64,000 nucleotides of DNA from CAXXIC01 sp049315325 (GTDB lineage Bacteria; Bacteroidota; Bacteroidia; Bacteroidales; UBA7332), in assembly GCA_049315325.1 (NCBI GenBank), contig JBMOKJ010000001.1:248001-312000 (forward strand), written 5' to 3'. This document shows, one piece after another, positions 1 to 8,977 of this stretch. Numbering within the stretch: position 1 is the stretch's first letter; each line of letters opens with the position of its first letter. The notes below the pieces were generated by a model. That model ran no database searches. It was not told where the DNA came from and was given only the letters and a program-made list of their open reading frames with translations. The position numbers were made by a program, and so were the translations under genes.

Positions 1-774
1 CCCATTGATATTCATTAATTTGATAGATGAAATATTTCCATCTAAGCTTTCAACTTTCAACGAGTGGATTGGCGTAACATATTGTCTAATGAAACCTTTT
101 GTAGTATTGTGTATTCCAGATACAAAATCACAGGCAAGATTACTAGTGCTATAAGTTCCTTTAATAGGGTTTATATAACAGCGCAATCCTGAATGAAATG
201 CTGTCCTATTGTCACAGTTTGGTATCTCGTGGATAATGAATCGAAATAAATATTCTAAATCTCCGATACCTTCTACGATAGACGAAGAATATTGAATTTG
301 ATAAGTAGGATTATTATTTATTAAAGTTCGGTAAGTAATGTGCTGTACTTTTAATGATCGACCTAACGCATTTTGTGAGCTAATACTATCCACAGTAACA
401 CTAACATTTCCATCCTTATATCTAATATTCCACAAATCACCTTTGCCTGCATTGAAAACATAAAGCGGACTAAATTCATCTATATCTGAATAATAATAAA
501 CGGTATCGTTACTTTGGTATAAATATGCTGTTTTAAGCGGTATGCAAAGCATATTGCCTCTATCAAGAATAATTTTATTGCAACTTTTCCCATTTATAAC
601 AGTGTCTTTCTCAGAACTTAAATGAATGTAATCATAGTTGTTATTCACAGAATCTGATGAGTTGGAGAAGATTGTCAGTCCATAATACCACTCCGTACTT
701 TTGGGAGCGAATGATTGTTGACATAGAGCATTTGCTGTGTAAACAATAAGAAATAATAAACATATTTTTTTCAT
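1..774 (-). CDS. Secreted protein, probable T9SS cargo (3' end outside window)
   Basis: An open frame of 258 codons starts with ATG at 774 and runs off the left edge without a stop. The first 18 residues (MKKICLLFLIVYTANALC) form a signal peptide. The body contains phrases such as DTVINGKSCNKI, NDTVYYYSD and VEGIGDLEYLF. Similar phrases occur in the T9SS protein at 52251-53276 (GDTVIESQTYKKM, YEGIGTL), so the two look like family members. The last visible residues (SLDGNISSIKLMNING) resemble the start of a T9SS type A sorting domain. Role unknown; probably exported and surface-anchored or released. The C-terminus is not visible, so the sorting-domain call is inference. Confidence 0.7.
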   Translation of the reverse strand, partial: MKKICLLFLIVYTANALCQQSFAPKSTEWYYGLTIFSNSSDSVNNNYDYIHLSSEKDTVINGKSCNKIILDRGNMLCIPLKTAYLYQSNDTVYYYSDIDEFSPLYVFNAGKGDLWNIRYKDGNVSVTVDSISSQNALGRSLKVQHITYRTLINNNPTYQIQYSSSIVEGIGDLEYLFRFIIHEIPNCDNRTAFHSGLRCYINPIKGTYSTSNLACDFVSGIHNTTKGFIRQYVTPIHSLKVESLDGNISSIKLMNING

Positions 775-792
775 GACTTTTATTATTTAAAA

Positions 793-2406
793 TTAATGCT
801 TCAATACCTCATATGACGCACCAAGACTCACTTCAAAGCCATTTTGAAAAACAACATCTTGCGCTGCATCGAAAGTAACTGATGCATTGTTGTTGATTAA
901 TACTGTCCCTCCGCTGCCTGCAACATAGATATTTCTCCCAGAATAGTATTTATTGCTTGAGATTGTCAGGTTGGATATATATAAATCGGTATTATAACTA
1001 AGGATGTGACCAGCTCCTGTTACAGAAATTGAGTTCATATCTGATGAACAATTATTTTGACTAGTAACATATGCAGTATTAACACCAAAAAGCGCACCAT
1101 TTTCAATCACAATATTATTTGAACTATTATTTAGTTGAAGAACCGCATTGCTGCTAATACAAAGATATCCGTTAGTCTTAACTGTAATTAACCCTTGATT
1201 CACAATTTGTAAATTACCAACAATTATCAAAGTACCTCCAGAATTTACAGTAATTTGACAATTATCAAACATCGCATTATTAATTGTCAAACATCCTCCA
1301 TTTAGAACAGATATATTTACTTTCTGTCCACATTGATTAGTAACCTCGCCTCCTTCTATTACAAATTGAGCACCTTGCCCAATGCTAATTGATTTACTAG
1401 AAGGTAAATAAACTTTGCATAACGAAGTAATTGAACTACCACTCAATAAATCAATACCAGAATGAAAACTACGCGATTGATCCCATATTGCTGCAGAAGA
1501 AATTGAAACATTGACAAGATTCTCATTACACTGATCTTGAAGTTTTGATCTCCATCCAACTGTCAATAATCTTCTCATTTTTCCCATTTGCATTGGAGAA
1601 ATATATCTGTTGGAATTACTGGCAGACATTAAATTATTACTACAATTTGCAACAGACAAACAATCGCAAAAGTAATTTTGATCAGGATAATATGTATCAG
1701 ACAATTCATCTGGCTGCCTTGTGTGAAATAAACCAAGGCAATGCCCCAATTCATGAGCAATCAATTCTGCATCTATAGCTGGAGTATGATTAGGATTATT
1801 AATATAATCATAATAATGAGAAAATAACCTAGCATAATTACTATTTTCACCTAATAAACCCTGTCCTCTTCCAGCTAAATAATGATAATTTTGAAGTTCA
1901 CAAAAGAATACATTAATTGAACTATTTGTATTCACAGCATATGTATTGTAGCAATACTCATATGGGTATTCAATATTTGCAACATCATCTTTATGAAAAA
2001 ATAAACCATCAACAACAAATCTAATTTTTGAATCTATAATGTAAGGATCATTTTTTAAACCATTCCATCTAGGCTGTTGAATATTTGAATAAATCTCATT
2101 TAATCCTTGAATTATTGATAATATATATGCACGATGAGTAGAATTGTCTTGAAAGTTATTACTTCCATCACTTTTTTGCATTATATGTAAATTCAGTTTA
2201 ACATATATAATTTCACTATTCGCCGAGGGCTCAAACAACACATTCTCAATATTATCAATACTGACATCATTAAAAGAGCAATTTGCAGAGTTTGCACTTC
2301 TTGTAGATACTGGTAATACCGAATCATTCAAACACATTATTTGTGTTTGTCCTGTTACAGATATTAAAAGAAATAATATTATTATCCAATTCTTTATCTT
2401 TTTCAT
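793..2406 (-). CDS. Secreted metzincin-type zinc metalloprotease with beta-solenoid-like C-terminal region
   Basis: 537 residues with an N-terminal signal peptide (about 1-22). The motif HELGHCLGLFH at residues 218-228 gives the three zinc His (218, 222, 228) and Glu219. A following NNLMS at 257-261 fits the metzincin Met-turn, as in pappalysin-like M43 peptidases. Residues about 300-537 are short repeats rich in Asn, Gly and Val (for example NGGCLTINNAMF, NSGGTLIIVG), as in stacked-beta domains. The end (DVVFQNGFEVSLGASYEV) resembles the 3-coathanger stack domain found at the C-terminus of Bacteroidota secreted proteins. No classical T9SS tail is visible. It lies 8 nt after the S74/T9SS gene on the same strand, so co-transcription is likely. 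Substrate unknown. Confidence 0.8.
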   Translation of the reverse strand: MKKIKNWIIILFLLISVTGQTQIMCLNDSVLPVSTRSANSANCSFNDVSIDNIENVLFEPSANSEIIYVKLNLHIMQKSDGSNNFQDNSTHRAYILSIIQGLNEIYSNIQQPRWNGLKNDPYIIDSKIRFVVDGLFFHKDDVANIEYPYEYCYNTYAVNTNSSINVFFCELQNYHYLAGRGQGLLGENSNYARLFSHYYDYINNPNHTPAIDAELIAHELGHCLGLFHTRQPDELSDTYYPDQNYFCDCLSVANCSNNLMSASNSNRYISPMQMGKMRRLLTVGWRSKLQDQCNENLVNVSISSAAIWDQSRSFHSGIDLLSGSSITSLCKVYLPSSKSISIGQGAQFVIEGGEVTNQCGQKVNISVLNGGCLTINNAMFDNCQITVNSGGTLIIVGNLQIVNQGLITVKTNGYLCISSNAVLQLNNSSNNIVIENGALFGVNTAYVTSQNNCSSDMNSISVTGAGHILSYNTDLYISNLTISSNKYYSGRNIYVAGSGGTVLINNNASVTFDAAQDVVFQNGFEVSLGASYEVLKH

Positions 2407-2414
2407 AATTCTAT

Positions 2415-3620
2415 TTATTTCGTTAATATCATTCTCTTTGTATCGATCTCATTGCCGTTGGCAATCAAGGTGTAGATATACATACCGGGAGTGAGTGTAG
2501 TGCCTTCTATTGTTACAGAGCCGCTGCCATTGACTGCTAAAGGCTCTGTTCTAATTAGTGTCCCTTGCATATCAAAGATAAGAATTTCGGCTGAGGTAAT
2601 ATCGTTGCTCAACGAATATTTTATAGTGGTAGATACAGAGAATGGATTTGGTGAGTTTTGATACAATACGCAAGGTAGGTTTAATGTGCTTGTTTCGTTT
2701 AAAACTGCACTCTTTGTTTTTGCAGGCTGTTTTGGCGAAAGTGCATCGACTTTAGCACTCAACTCTTTCACCGATTGAATCAACACTGGTATCAAACCTA
2801 TGTAATCAACAGCTAAATAACCATCTTCTTTTTCGTAAACTAAGTCGGGATAAATTGCTTGAATCTCTTGAGCTAATAGACCAAAATGTTTCTTTTTGAA
2901 AAGTTGAGATTTTTCATCGTAATAAGGCACATCTACTTCCACAGAATCTTTGCGACCTTTTGTGTAAAACTGTTTGAGGTTATATTCTACTGGATTTAAG
3001 GCTAAAATTCCTTTTAACGATTTGGGCTGATCGATGGTTGTGATATTGTCTTTGTATCGCTTATCTGAGTTTACGATAAAAGCAGGAGCGTACATTGGTG
3101 CCGTAGTTATTACTTCTCCAACAAAATATCCTGCATATCTACCTGTTATTGCCACTTCTGGATAAGATGATGATGTAATCATTCCGACTACTGCTGCGCC
3201 ATTAGCTGTACCCGACAATTGCCCGAAGACACCGTAATTACAGTAGCCATTTCCTGCTAAACCAAGCACGCCATAAGCTCGAGCTACAGACGTATATGAG
3301 CTTGAGTAACTCTGTCCTTTTATTCCGTAATTATAAGACGGTGCACCATAGTTTAACATCACAGAAGCATCAACACCTATAGTAGTCCCAGAACTTGATG
3401 GAGAGTTTTTCTCTACGCGAAGCAATGTATTCGCCGAAGAACTTCCGATATAAGATAGATATGAGGCAGAGCCAACACCACCCACAGATAATGGCGATAA
3501 TGGTGTACTCGTTCCTACTTGCACACCAACATTACCATTGCTTGATACTTTAATTTGAGCCTGTCCCACACTTACTGTAAAGAACAAGCAACCTGCTAAA
3601 ACTAACTTCATTGTCTTCAT
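2415..3620 (-). CDS. S74 intramolecular-chaperone protein with T9SS type A sorting domain
   Basis: 401 residues. A signal peptide (about 1-22, ending VGQAQ) is followed by a Gly/Ser/Ala-rich region (about 30-180). Next comes a peptidase S74 / endosialidase-chaperone-like domain, recognised by NSDKRYKDNI near residue 187 and HFGLLAQEIQ near 246. The last about 85 residues are a T9SS sorting domain (YQNSPNPF, then IFDMQGTL, ending KRMILTK). S74 domains are best known from phage tail fibres, where they trimerise the fibre and then cleave themselves off. Combined with T9SS export this suggests a surface fibre or adhesin. I infer co-transcription with the downstream protease. Confidence 0.85.
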   Translation of the reverse strand: MKTMKLVLAGCLFFTVSVGQAQIKVSSNGNVGVQVGTSTPLSPLSVGGVGSASYLSYIGSSSANTLLRVEKNSPSSSGTTIGVDASVMLNYGAPSYNYGIKGQSYSSSYTSVARAYGVLGLAGNGYCNYGVFGQLSGTANGAAVVGMITSSSYPEVAITGRYAGYFVGEVITTAPMYAPAFIVNSDKRYKDNITTIDQPKSLKGILALNPVEYNLKQFYTKGRKDSVEVDVPYYDEKSQLFKKKHFGLLAQEIQAIYPDLVYEKEDGYLAVDYIGLIPVLIQSVKELSAKVDALSPKQPAKTKSAVLNETSTLNLPCVLYQNSPNPFSVSTTIKYSLSNDITSAEILIFDMQGTLIRTEPLAVNGSGSVTIEGTTLTPGMYIYTLIANGNEIDTKRMILTK

Positions 3621-3699
3621 AAAATAAAAATTAGAGTGAATAATTGATTAAATAAATAATTCCACAATATTAGAGGAATCATATTGAAAGTTAGTTAAC

Positions 3700-3881
3700 G
3701 AAAATCTCATTTTTTTCTCATGAAAATCTCACAAAAAAGTTAACGTAACGAAAATTAACTCAACCTGTTGTGAAACATATTTTTGACTTTTATTGGGTAA
3801 CTAATTAATATTAATCTAATTGACTTTGATATCAGCTTCAAATGCCAATTTTATTGAAGAAAAAACCTCACGAAAACCTCA
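3700..3881. repeat. Four copies of a GAAAAYCTCA-like decamer
   Basis: GAAAATCTCA occurs at 3700-3709 and 3722-3731, AAAAACCTCA at 3861-3870 and GAAAACCTCA at 3872-3881. All are in the same orientation, in two close pairs about 22 and 11 nt apart centre to centre. They lie upstream of both divergent genes and could be operators. The region is AT-rich, so chance similarity is possible. Confidence 0.4.
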
Positions 3882-4029
3882 CGAAAAAATTAAATAGTGT
3901 TAATCTATTTGTTCGAAAATTTTGTTAATTATTTATAGTCTATTTGGCGTATTATTCTGCCACCTCATTGCGCTATTTTCACTGCCCAAAAACTTATTAC
4001 AATTTTAACCAATAGAATCTAAAAAATTG

Positions 4030-4037
4030 TACTTTTG
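4030..4037 (+). promoter_or_regulatory. -7 promoter element TACTTTTG
   Basis: Matches the Bacteroidota -7 consensus TAnnTTTG, 31 nt before the ATG of the M13 peptidase gene. No convincing -33 TTTG is seen at 19-21 nt spacing. Confidence 0.45.
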
Positions 4038-4068
4038 TCGTTTACTATAAATTTAAACAAGAGAGAGT

Positions 4069-6108
4069 ATGCGAAAAATTGGTTATCTTTTTTTACTAGG
4101 AGGCGGGCTTGTTTTAGCAGCCTGTGGGAATATGAAATGTAGACACGACAACATGGCTTATGATGTAGCCAATCTCGACACAACGGCCAAACCAGGTCAC
4201 GATTTCTATCAGTATGCATGCGGTGGATGGATGAAAAATCACCCGCTTAAACCTGAATATTCACGTTTTGGCACCTTCGACAAGTTGGGCGAAGACAACC
4301 GTGAACAACTGAAATCGTTGGTCGAAGATTTGAGCAAAGAAAAAAACGAAAAGGGTTCAGTAGCTCAAAAAATTGGGTCAGTCTATTCACTTGGGATGGA
4401 CAGCGTTAAACTAAATGTTGATGGTGTTCGTCCGATTGCCAATGATTTGGCTCGAATTGCAGCAATCAAAGATAAGAGTGAACTTCCAGCCTATTTTGCC
4501 GAAGCTACAAAAAGCGGTTTGGGTGTACCATTCAGCTTCTACATCTACGCCGACGATATGAATAGCTCGATGAACATCGCACACATCGCACAGGGCGGAT
4601 TGTCACTGCCCGATCGCGAATATTATGTGGCAAACGACTCTTCGAATCAGAAAATCAGAAAACAGTTTGTCGAATTTGCAACCAAATTGTTTGATTTGAC
4701 AGATACTGGAAACTCTACGAATAAGCAGAAAGCCGAAGCTGTTCTGAAATTTGAAACTCAATTGGCTAAAGCTCATTTCACGAAAGAGGCTCTGCGCGAT
4801 CCGATGAAAAACTACCACAAAATTTCTGTTGCTGATTTGCAGAAAAAAGCTCCAGAATTTCTATGGGTAGAGTATTTTAACGCCGTTGGATTGAAAGATT
4901 TGAAAGAGATCAATGTAGCGCAAATTGAACCCATTCAGGCAGTCGCAAAACTATTGAAAACCAGTTCATTGGAGGATATCAAAACCTACCTTTCGTGGCA
5001 TGTGTTGAATAATTCAGCATCGTACTTAAGCGACAAAGTTGAAGCCGAAAACTTCAGTTTTTACGGTAAAACGCTCTCTGGAAAGCAAGAAAACAAACCT
5101 CGATGGAAACGAGTGCTTGATGTCACCAACGACGTGTTGGGTGAAGCTATCGGACAGATGTACGTTGAGAAATATTTCCCTGCAGAGGCCAAAGAGAAGA
5201 TGTTGAAATTGGTGGATAACCTCAAAATAGCATTGAGCGAACGCATCAAAGGACTGGAGTGGATGAGCGCCCTAACAAAAGCGAAAGCTTTGGAAAAACT
5301 AACCACTTTCCGCGTGAAAATCGGTTACCCAAACAAATGGCGTGACTACTCGAAACTCGATATCAATCCCGAAGAATCTTTTTGGGCTAATGTGAAAAAG
5401 GCCAACAAATTTGAGTTCGACTATATGCTTGGCAAAGCCAACAAACCGGTGGATAAAGACGAGTGGTTGATGACTCCACAGACCGTGAATGCCTACTACA
5501 ACCCTGCGACTAACGAAATATGTTTCCCTGCAGCTATTTTGCAACCACCATTCTTCGATATGAATGCCGACGATGCCATCAATTACGGTGCAATTGGTGT
5601 GGTGATTGGTCACGAAATGACGCACGGATTCGACGATCAGGGAAGCCAATACGACAAAGATGGTAACCTAAAAAACTGGTGGTCGAAAGACGATGCCGAC
5701 AAGTTTAATCTGCGCACAGCAAGTCTTGCAGATCAATACAGCCAAATCATTGTGGTGGACTCGATGCACGCAAACGGTAAATTCACTTTGGGCGAAAATA
5801 TCGCAGACCAAGGCGGTTTGCAAGTTTCGTACTTGGCATTCCAAAAAGCGTTGAAAGAAAACCCAAAAACAGATAAAATCGACGGTTTCACTCCCGAGCA
5901 ACGCTTCTTCCTTTCGTATTCAAACGTTTGGGCAGGAAACGTTCGTAAAGAAGAGATCATTCGTCGCACTCAAACAGATCCACACTCATTGGGTAAATGG
6001 CGTGTAAACGCTGCTTTACCAAACATTGAGGCGTGGTACAAAGCATTCGACATCAAAGCTGGTGACCCAATGTATATCGCTCCCGACAAAAGAGCAATTG
6101 TTTGGTAA
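4069..6108 (+). CDS. M13 family zinc metallopeptidase (PepO/neprilysin-like), lipoprotein
   Basis: 679 residues, the usual length of bacterial M13 endopeptidases. The N-terminus carries a lipoprotein signal with lipobox LAAC (Cys19), so it is probably anchored to a membrane facing the periplasm or surface. The catalytic motif HEMTH is at 515-519 and the second zinc motif ENIAD at 576-580. NAYYNP upstream of the zinc site and a C-terminal RVNAALPN-type segment are also typical. The N-terminal part (about 35-450) matches the M13 N-terminal domain that encloses the active site. These enzymes cut oligopeptides. It is a single-gene unit between an upstream -7 element and a strong bidirectional terminator. 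Confidence 0.95.
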   Translation: MRKIGYLFLLGGGLVLAACGNMKCRHDNMAYDVANLDTTAKPGHDFYQYACGGWMKNHPLKPEYSRFGTFDKLGEDNREQLKSLVEDLSKEKNEKGSVAQKIGSVYSLGMDSVKLNVDGVRPIANDLARIAAIKDKSELPAYFAEATKSGLGVPFSFYIYADDMNSSMNIAHIAQGGLSLPDREYYVANDSSNQKIRKQFVEFATKLFDLTDTGNSTNKQKAEAVLKFETQLAKAHFTKEALRDPMKNYHKISVADLQKKAPEFLWVEYFNAVGLKDLKEINVAQIEPIQAVAKLLKTSSLEDIKTYLSWHVLNNSASYLSDKVEAENFSFYGKTLSGKQENKPRWKRVLDVTNDVLGEAIGQMYVEKYFPAEAKEKMLKLVDNLKIALSERIKGLEWMSALTKAKALEKLTTFRVKIGYPNKWRDYSKLDINPEESFWANVKKANKFEFDYMLGKANKPVDKDEWLMTPQTVNAYYNPATNEICFPAAILQPPFFDMNADDAINYGAIGVVIGHEMTHGFDDQGSQYDKDGNLKNWWSKDDADKFNLRTASLADQYSQIIVVDSMHANGKFTLGENIADQGGLQVSYLAFQKALKENPKTDKIDGFTPEQRFFLSYSNVWAGNVRKEEIIRRTQTDPHSLGKWRVNAALPNIEAWYKAFDIKAGDPMYIAPDKRAIVW

Positions 6109-6129
6109 CAAACAGTTTTTCTTACAAAC

Positions 6130-6166
6130 AAAAAGGCTGAATCTCGAGTTGAGATTCAGCCTTTTT
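6130..6166. terminator. Bidirectional intrinsic terminator
   Basis: A perfect 16-bp stem (6130-6145 with 6151-6166) and a 5-nt loop. The stem has A at the left end and T at the right end, so it can stop transcripts from both strands. It sits between the convergent M13 peptidase and SpmAB genes. Confidence 0.9.
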
Positions 6167-6189
6167 GTTGCCTAATATTTTTAATCTTC

Positions 6190-7422
6190 TCATCCAAAGA
6201 ACAGATAGGTCAAGAAAATAGCTGCAATAATTCCTGCTAAATCGGTGAGCAATCCTGCACCAACGGCATAGCGTGTATTTTTGATACCAACACTACCGAA
6301 ATAGACCGCAATGATGTAGAATGTGGTATCTGCCGAACCTTGAATCACCGATGCCATTCGTCCCACAATGCTGTCCACACCAAACGTCTTAATGGCATCC
6401 ACCATCATTCCGCGCGAACCGCTTCCGCTAAGTGGTTTCATCAATGCAGTGGGTAGCGCATCCACAAATTGAGAATTTATGCCCATCGCATCAAAGCCTG
6501 CTTTTATGCCAGCAATCAGCAAATCCATTGCTCCCGAAGCGCGAAACATCCCAACAGCCACCAATATCGCAACAAGATAAGGAATAATCATCACCGCAGT
6601 TTGGAATCCTTCTTTCGCTCCTTCGATAAACGAGTTGTACACGTTGATTTTCTTGCGAACACCAGCAATCAGAAATCCCAAAATAATGCTCAACAGCGCA
6701 AAGCTCGCACCAAAATTAGAATAGAGTGCAATTTTATCTTGCGGCAAACTGGAGAAAAACCAGATAATGGTTGCCACAACTGCCGTCAATCCACCCAAAT
6801 AGGCCAAAATAACTCGATTGAACAGATTTATTTTTTGCATAATGGACACAGAGAGAATACCTATCATAGTTGAAAAAAATGTAGCCAATAGAATAGGCAG
6901 AAACACATCGGAGGCAGTGGCTGCACCCATTTGCGCTCGTAGTACCATTATGCTGACTGGCACAAGCGTAAGACCAGAGGTGTTCAACACCAAGAACATT
7001 ATCATTGGGTTCGATGCACTCTCTTTATCACTATTAAACTCTTGCATCTCCTTCATGGCTTTCAACCCAAGTGGAGTGGCTGCATTACCCAACCCAAGTA
7101 GATTTGCAGATACATTCATAAAAATAGAACCCATAGCTGGGTGATTTTTTGGAATTTCCGGGAAAAGGCGGGTGAAAAGTGGGCTAATCAACCGAGCAAA
7201 GAAGTTTATCACACCACCATGTTCACCGATTTTCATCATTCCCATCCAAAGCGAAAGTGCACCTGTTAATCCCAACGAGACCTCAAAAGCTGTTTTCGAA
7301 GTATCGAATGTCGAGATCATTACATTGTAAAATGCATTCAAATCGCCCATAAATAGGGCTTTAATCAACGCCACAACAAATGCGATAGCAATAAATGCAA
7401 TAAATATATAGTTCAGTACCAT
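6190..7422 (-). CDS. SpmA-SpmB fused nucleoside-recognition/Gate domain membrane protein
   Basis: 410 residues, about twice the length of one spore maturation protein. The N-terminal half (about 1-200; SLGLTGALSLWMGMM, GNAATPLGLKAM) matches SpmA and the C-terminal half (about 215-410; EGAKEGFQTAVMIIPYLVA, GSGSRGMMVDA) matches SpmB. Both halves are hydrophobic with several membrane spans. This fusion is common in non-sporulating Bacteroidota, where the name is historical; a transport role is suspected but unproven. A TATCTTTG element lies 42 nt upstream. Confidence 0.9.
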   Translation of the reverse strand: MVLNYIFIAFIAIAFVVALIKALFMGDLNAFYNVMISTFDTSKTAFEVSLGLTGALSLWMGMMKIGEHGGVINFFARLISPLFTRLFPEIPKNHPAMGSIFMNVSANLLGLGNAATPLGLKAMKEMQEFNSDKESASNPMIMFLVLNTSGLTLVPVSIMVLRAQMGAATASDVFLPILLATFFSTMIGILSVSIMQKINLFNRVILAYLGGLTAVVATIIWFFSSLPQDKIALYSNFGASFALLSIILGFLIAGVRKKINVYNSFIEGAKEGFQTAVMIIPYLVAILVAVGMFRASGAMDLLIAGIKAGFDAMGINSQFVDALPTALMKPLSGSGSRGMMVDAIKTFGVDSIVGRMASVIQGSADTTFYIIAVYFGSVGIKNTRYAVGAGLLTDLAGIIAAIFLTYLFFG

Positions 7423-7463
7423 AATGTTCAGAATAATGAGGTTTGTAAGATTTCAAGAGTAAG

Positions 7464-7471
7464 CAAAGATA
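7464..7471 (-). promoter_or_regulatory. -7 promoter element TATCTTTG
   Basis: Exact TAnnTTTG match on the minus strand, 41 nt before the spmAB start codon. Confidence 0.45.
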
Positions 7472-7523
7472 AAAACTTTCGGCGAAGAAAACTGCGAAAC
7501 CTAAAAACTGCGCCCTTTAAGAA

Positions 7524-7553
7524 CAAAAAAAGCCACACTTTATGGGTGTGGCT
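7524..7553 (-). terminator. Intrinsic terminator of the porin gene
   Basis: Stem AGCCACAC/GTGTGGCT (7531-7538 with 7546-7553). On the minus strand it is followed by seven T (7524-7530). It lies 23 nt past the porin stop codon. Confidence 0.85.
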
Positions 7554-7576
7554 CAATGTTATAAGAGGTTTTATAC

Positions 7577-8692
7577 TTAAAAAGCAAGTTGGAATTGACC
7601 CAAAATTTGATTTTCGGTTGCACCAAAATTGTTGTCGCGTTTCACATAATGAAGTTGCAAACGAGAACGTTTGTAGAATTTCCAGTTTATACCCAATTGA
7701 TAGTTGGTGTAGGTATTGGCTGCTGTTTGTGTATTTTTATCGAAGGAATCTACCTCACCCATCAAATCGAGATTGAAAGGCAAATGACCAATCAACATCA
7801 GGTAAGCACCCTCCCGTTGAATCGATGCATCCTTTCCGCTAATGTATTCTGCACGACCAAACAGATAGCGTGAATCCATCTCAGCCCCAACACTCCATCG
7901 GTTGCGAGCATGGTTAGATGCTACTGTTTCGCCTAAATCTTTGTTCTTGTATTTTGCCTCACCGAAATAAAGCGAGGTGGAAATTTTCAGCTTTGCTGTT
8001 GGGTGAAACATCAACCACGAAACCAAATCTTTGCTGTTGTTGTTATCCATGTTATTGATTCCGTTGCCATTGAATACTCCAATCTGGTAATCTACCAAAT
8101 CACGTTTGTTGTATTTGATGAGTGAGCCAGCAAATTGCAGTCCGACATCGCGGCCACCTCCACACTGCGATCCCAAGGCATCGGTTGATCCACCAACCAA
8201 ATTATTCACCGTTTGCGATCCTGTAATATTCTCCACAGCTGCTCTAGACATCAAATTCTCGATAGAGAAAGGGACTTTCATCTGACCAGCTTTTACTCTG
8301 AAATAGTTTTTGGGAGTCCATTCGCCATAAAATTCGTATAGCATAGGTGTTGGTCCAAGGTTCGTTTGAATCATAAAGCCCAGATTCTTGGTTATTTTGG
8401 CATCCACCACCACAAACAAACATTTAATTCCATAGGTATTATTCAAAGACGCAGTATCAGAATACTGATAGTTGACGTGACCATAACCAAAGACTCTTAC
8501 ATTCTCGACCGCAGAAGTCTTTTTGAGATCTATCTGCTCCTGCTTCTCCACTTTCAAAAGCGAATCAGCCTCTTTACTTGTGATTATCTGTTTGGATTCG
8601 AGCAGCTTAAGTAACTTTTCAGAAGAACTTTGAGCACTAACTGAGAGAGAAATAAGAATTGAGAATAGAAAAACAAGACGACTAACTTTCAT
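7577..8692 (-). CDS. Phosphate-selective porin O/P-like outer-membrane porin
   Basis: 371 residues with a signal peptide (about 1-20, ending SVSAQ). A short helical or coiled stretch (about 22-55, SSEKLLKLLESK) precedes a series of beta-strand pairs, as in OprO/OprP-family porins (TNLGPTPMLYEFYGEWTPKNYFRVKAGQMKVPFSIENL is split over two strands). It ends in FQLAF, an aromatic C-terminus normal for outer-membrane barrels. Role inferred: diffusion channel, substrate uncertain; the family name does not prove phosphate specificity. Single-gene unit with its own terminator. Confidence 0.85.
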   Translation of the reverse strand: MKVSRLVFLFSILISLSVSAQSSSEKLLKLLESKQIITSKEADSLLKVEKQEQIDLKKTSAVENVRVFGYGHVNYQYSDTASLNNTYGIKCLFVVVDAKITKNLGFMIQTNLGPTPMLYEFYGEWTPKNYFRVKAGQMKVPFSIENLMSRAAVENITGSQTVNNLVGGSTDALGSQCGGGRDVGLQFAGSLIKYNKRDLVDYQIGVFNGNGINNMDNNNSKDLVSWLMFHPTAKLKISTSLYFGEAKYKNKDLGETVASNHARNRWSVGAEMDSRYLFGRAEYISGKDASIQREGAYLMLIGHLPFNLDLMGEVDSFDKNTQTAANTYTNYQLGINWKFYKRSRLQLHYVKRDNNFGATENQILGQFQLAF

Positions 8693-8799
8693 CGTTAAAC
8701 CAATTTACGGAACAAGGTCGGATGAAGAGTTTTAACTTCCAATTACCCTTGAACACTACATTTTTTACCTAAAATCTATACCTTTATTGAAAACTTCGG

Positions 8800-8807
8800 C
8801 AAAGGTA
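8800..8807 (-). promoter_or_regulatory. -7 promoter element TACCTTTG
   Basis: Exact TAnnTTTG match on the minus strand, about 107 nt upstream of the porin start, implying an untranslated leader of roughly 100 nt. Confidence 0.4.
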
Positions 8808-8886
8808 AGCAATAGAAATATATTACGGAAATATTTCTTTAATAAATATCATCATTTAGATTGGTTATAGATTATCATCTATTCTA

Positions 8887-8917
8887 ATTGCTTAAATAGG
8901 AAAATTGAATATATTTG
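8887..8917 (+). promoter_or_regulatory. Promoter ATTG-N19-TATATTTG
   Basis: A -33-like ATTG (8887-8890), a 19-nt spacer and an exact -7 TATATTTG (8910-8917), 60 nt before the ATG of the AlkD-like gene. It is one of the best two-part Bacteroidota promoters in the window. Confidence 0.6.
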
Positions 8918-8977
8918 TTTTCGAAAGTGTGAATTACAAAGCATCTGAATATCAACAAATCAACATTTTAATAAGAA

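Larger units (their letters stand above)
3621..4068. other. AT-rich 448-nt intergenic region between divergent genes
   Basis: No gene is supported here. It separates the minus-strand secreted-protein pair from the plus-strand M13 peptidase. It contains four copies of the decamer RAAAAYCTCA (3700-3709, 3722-3731, 3861-3870, 3872-3881), GTTAAC-like palindromic bits near 3695 and 3740, and a -7 promoter element for the right-hand gene at 4030-4037. Confidence 0.6.

Noticed and set aside
6190..7422. SpmAB as evidence for sporulation
   Set aside because: Fused SpmAB is widespread in non-sporulating Bacteroidota; no other sporulation gene is present. The same applies to the CotH name.
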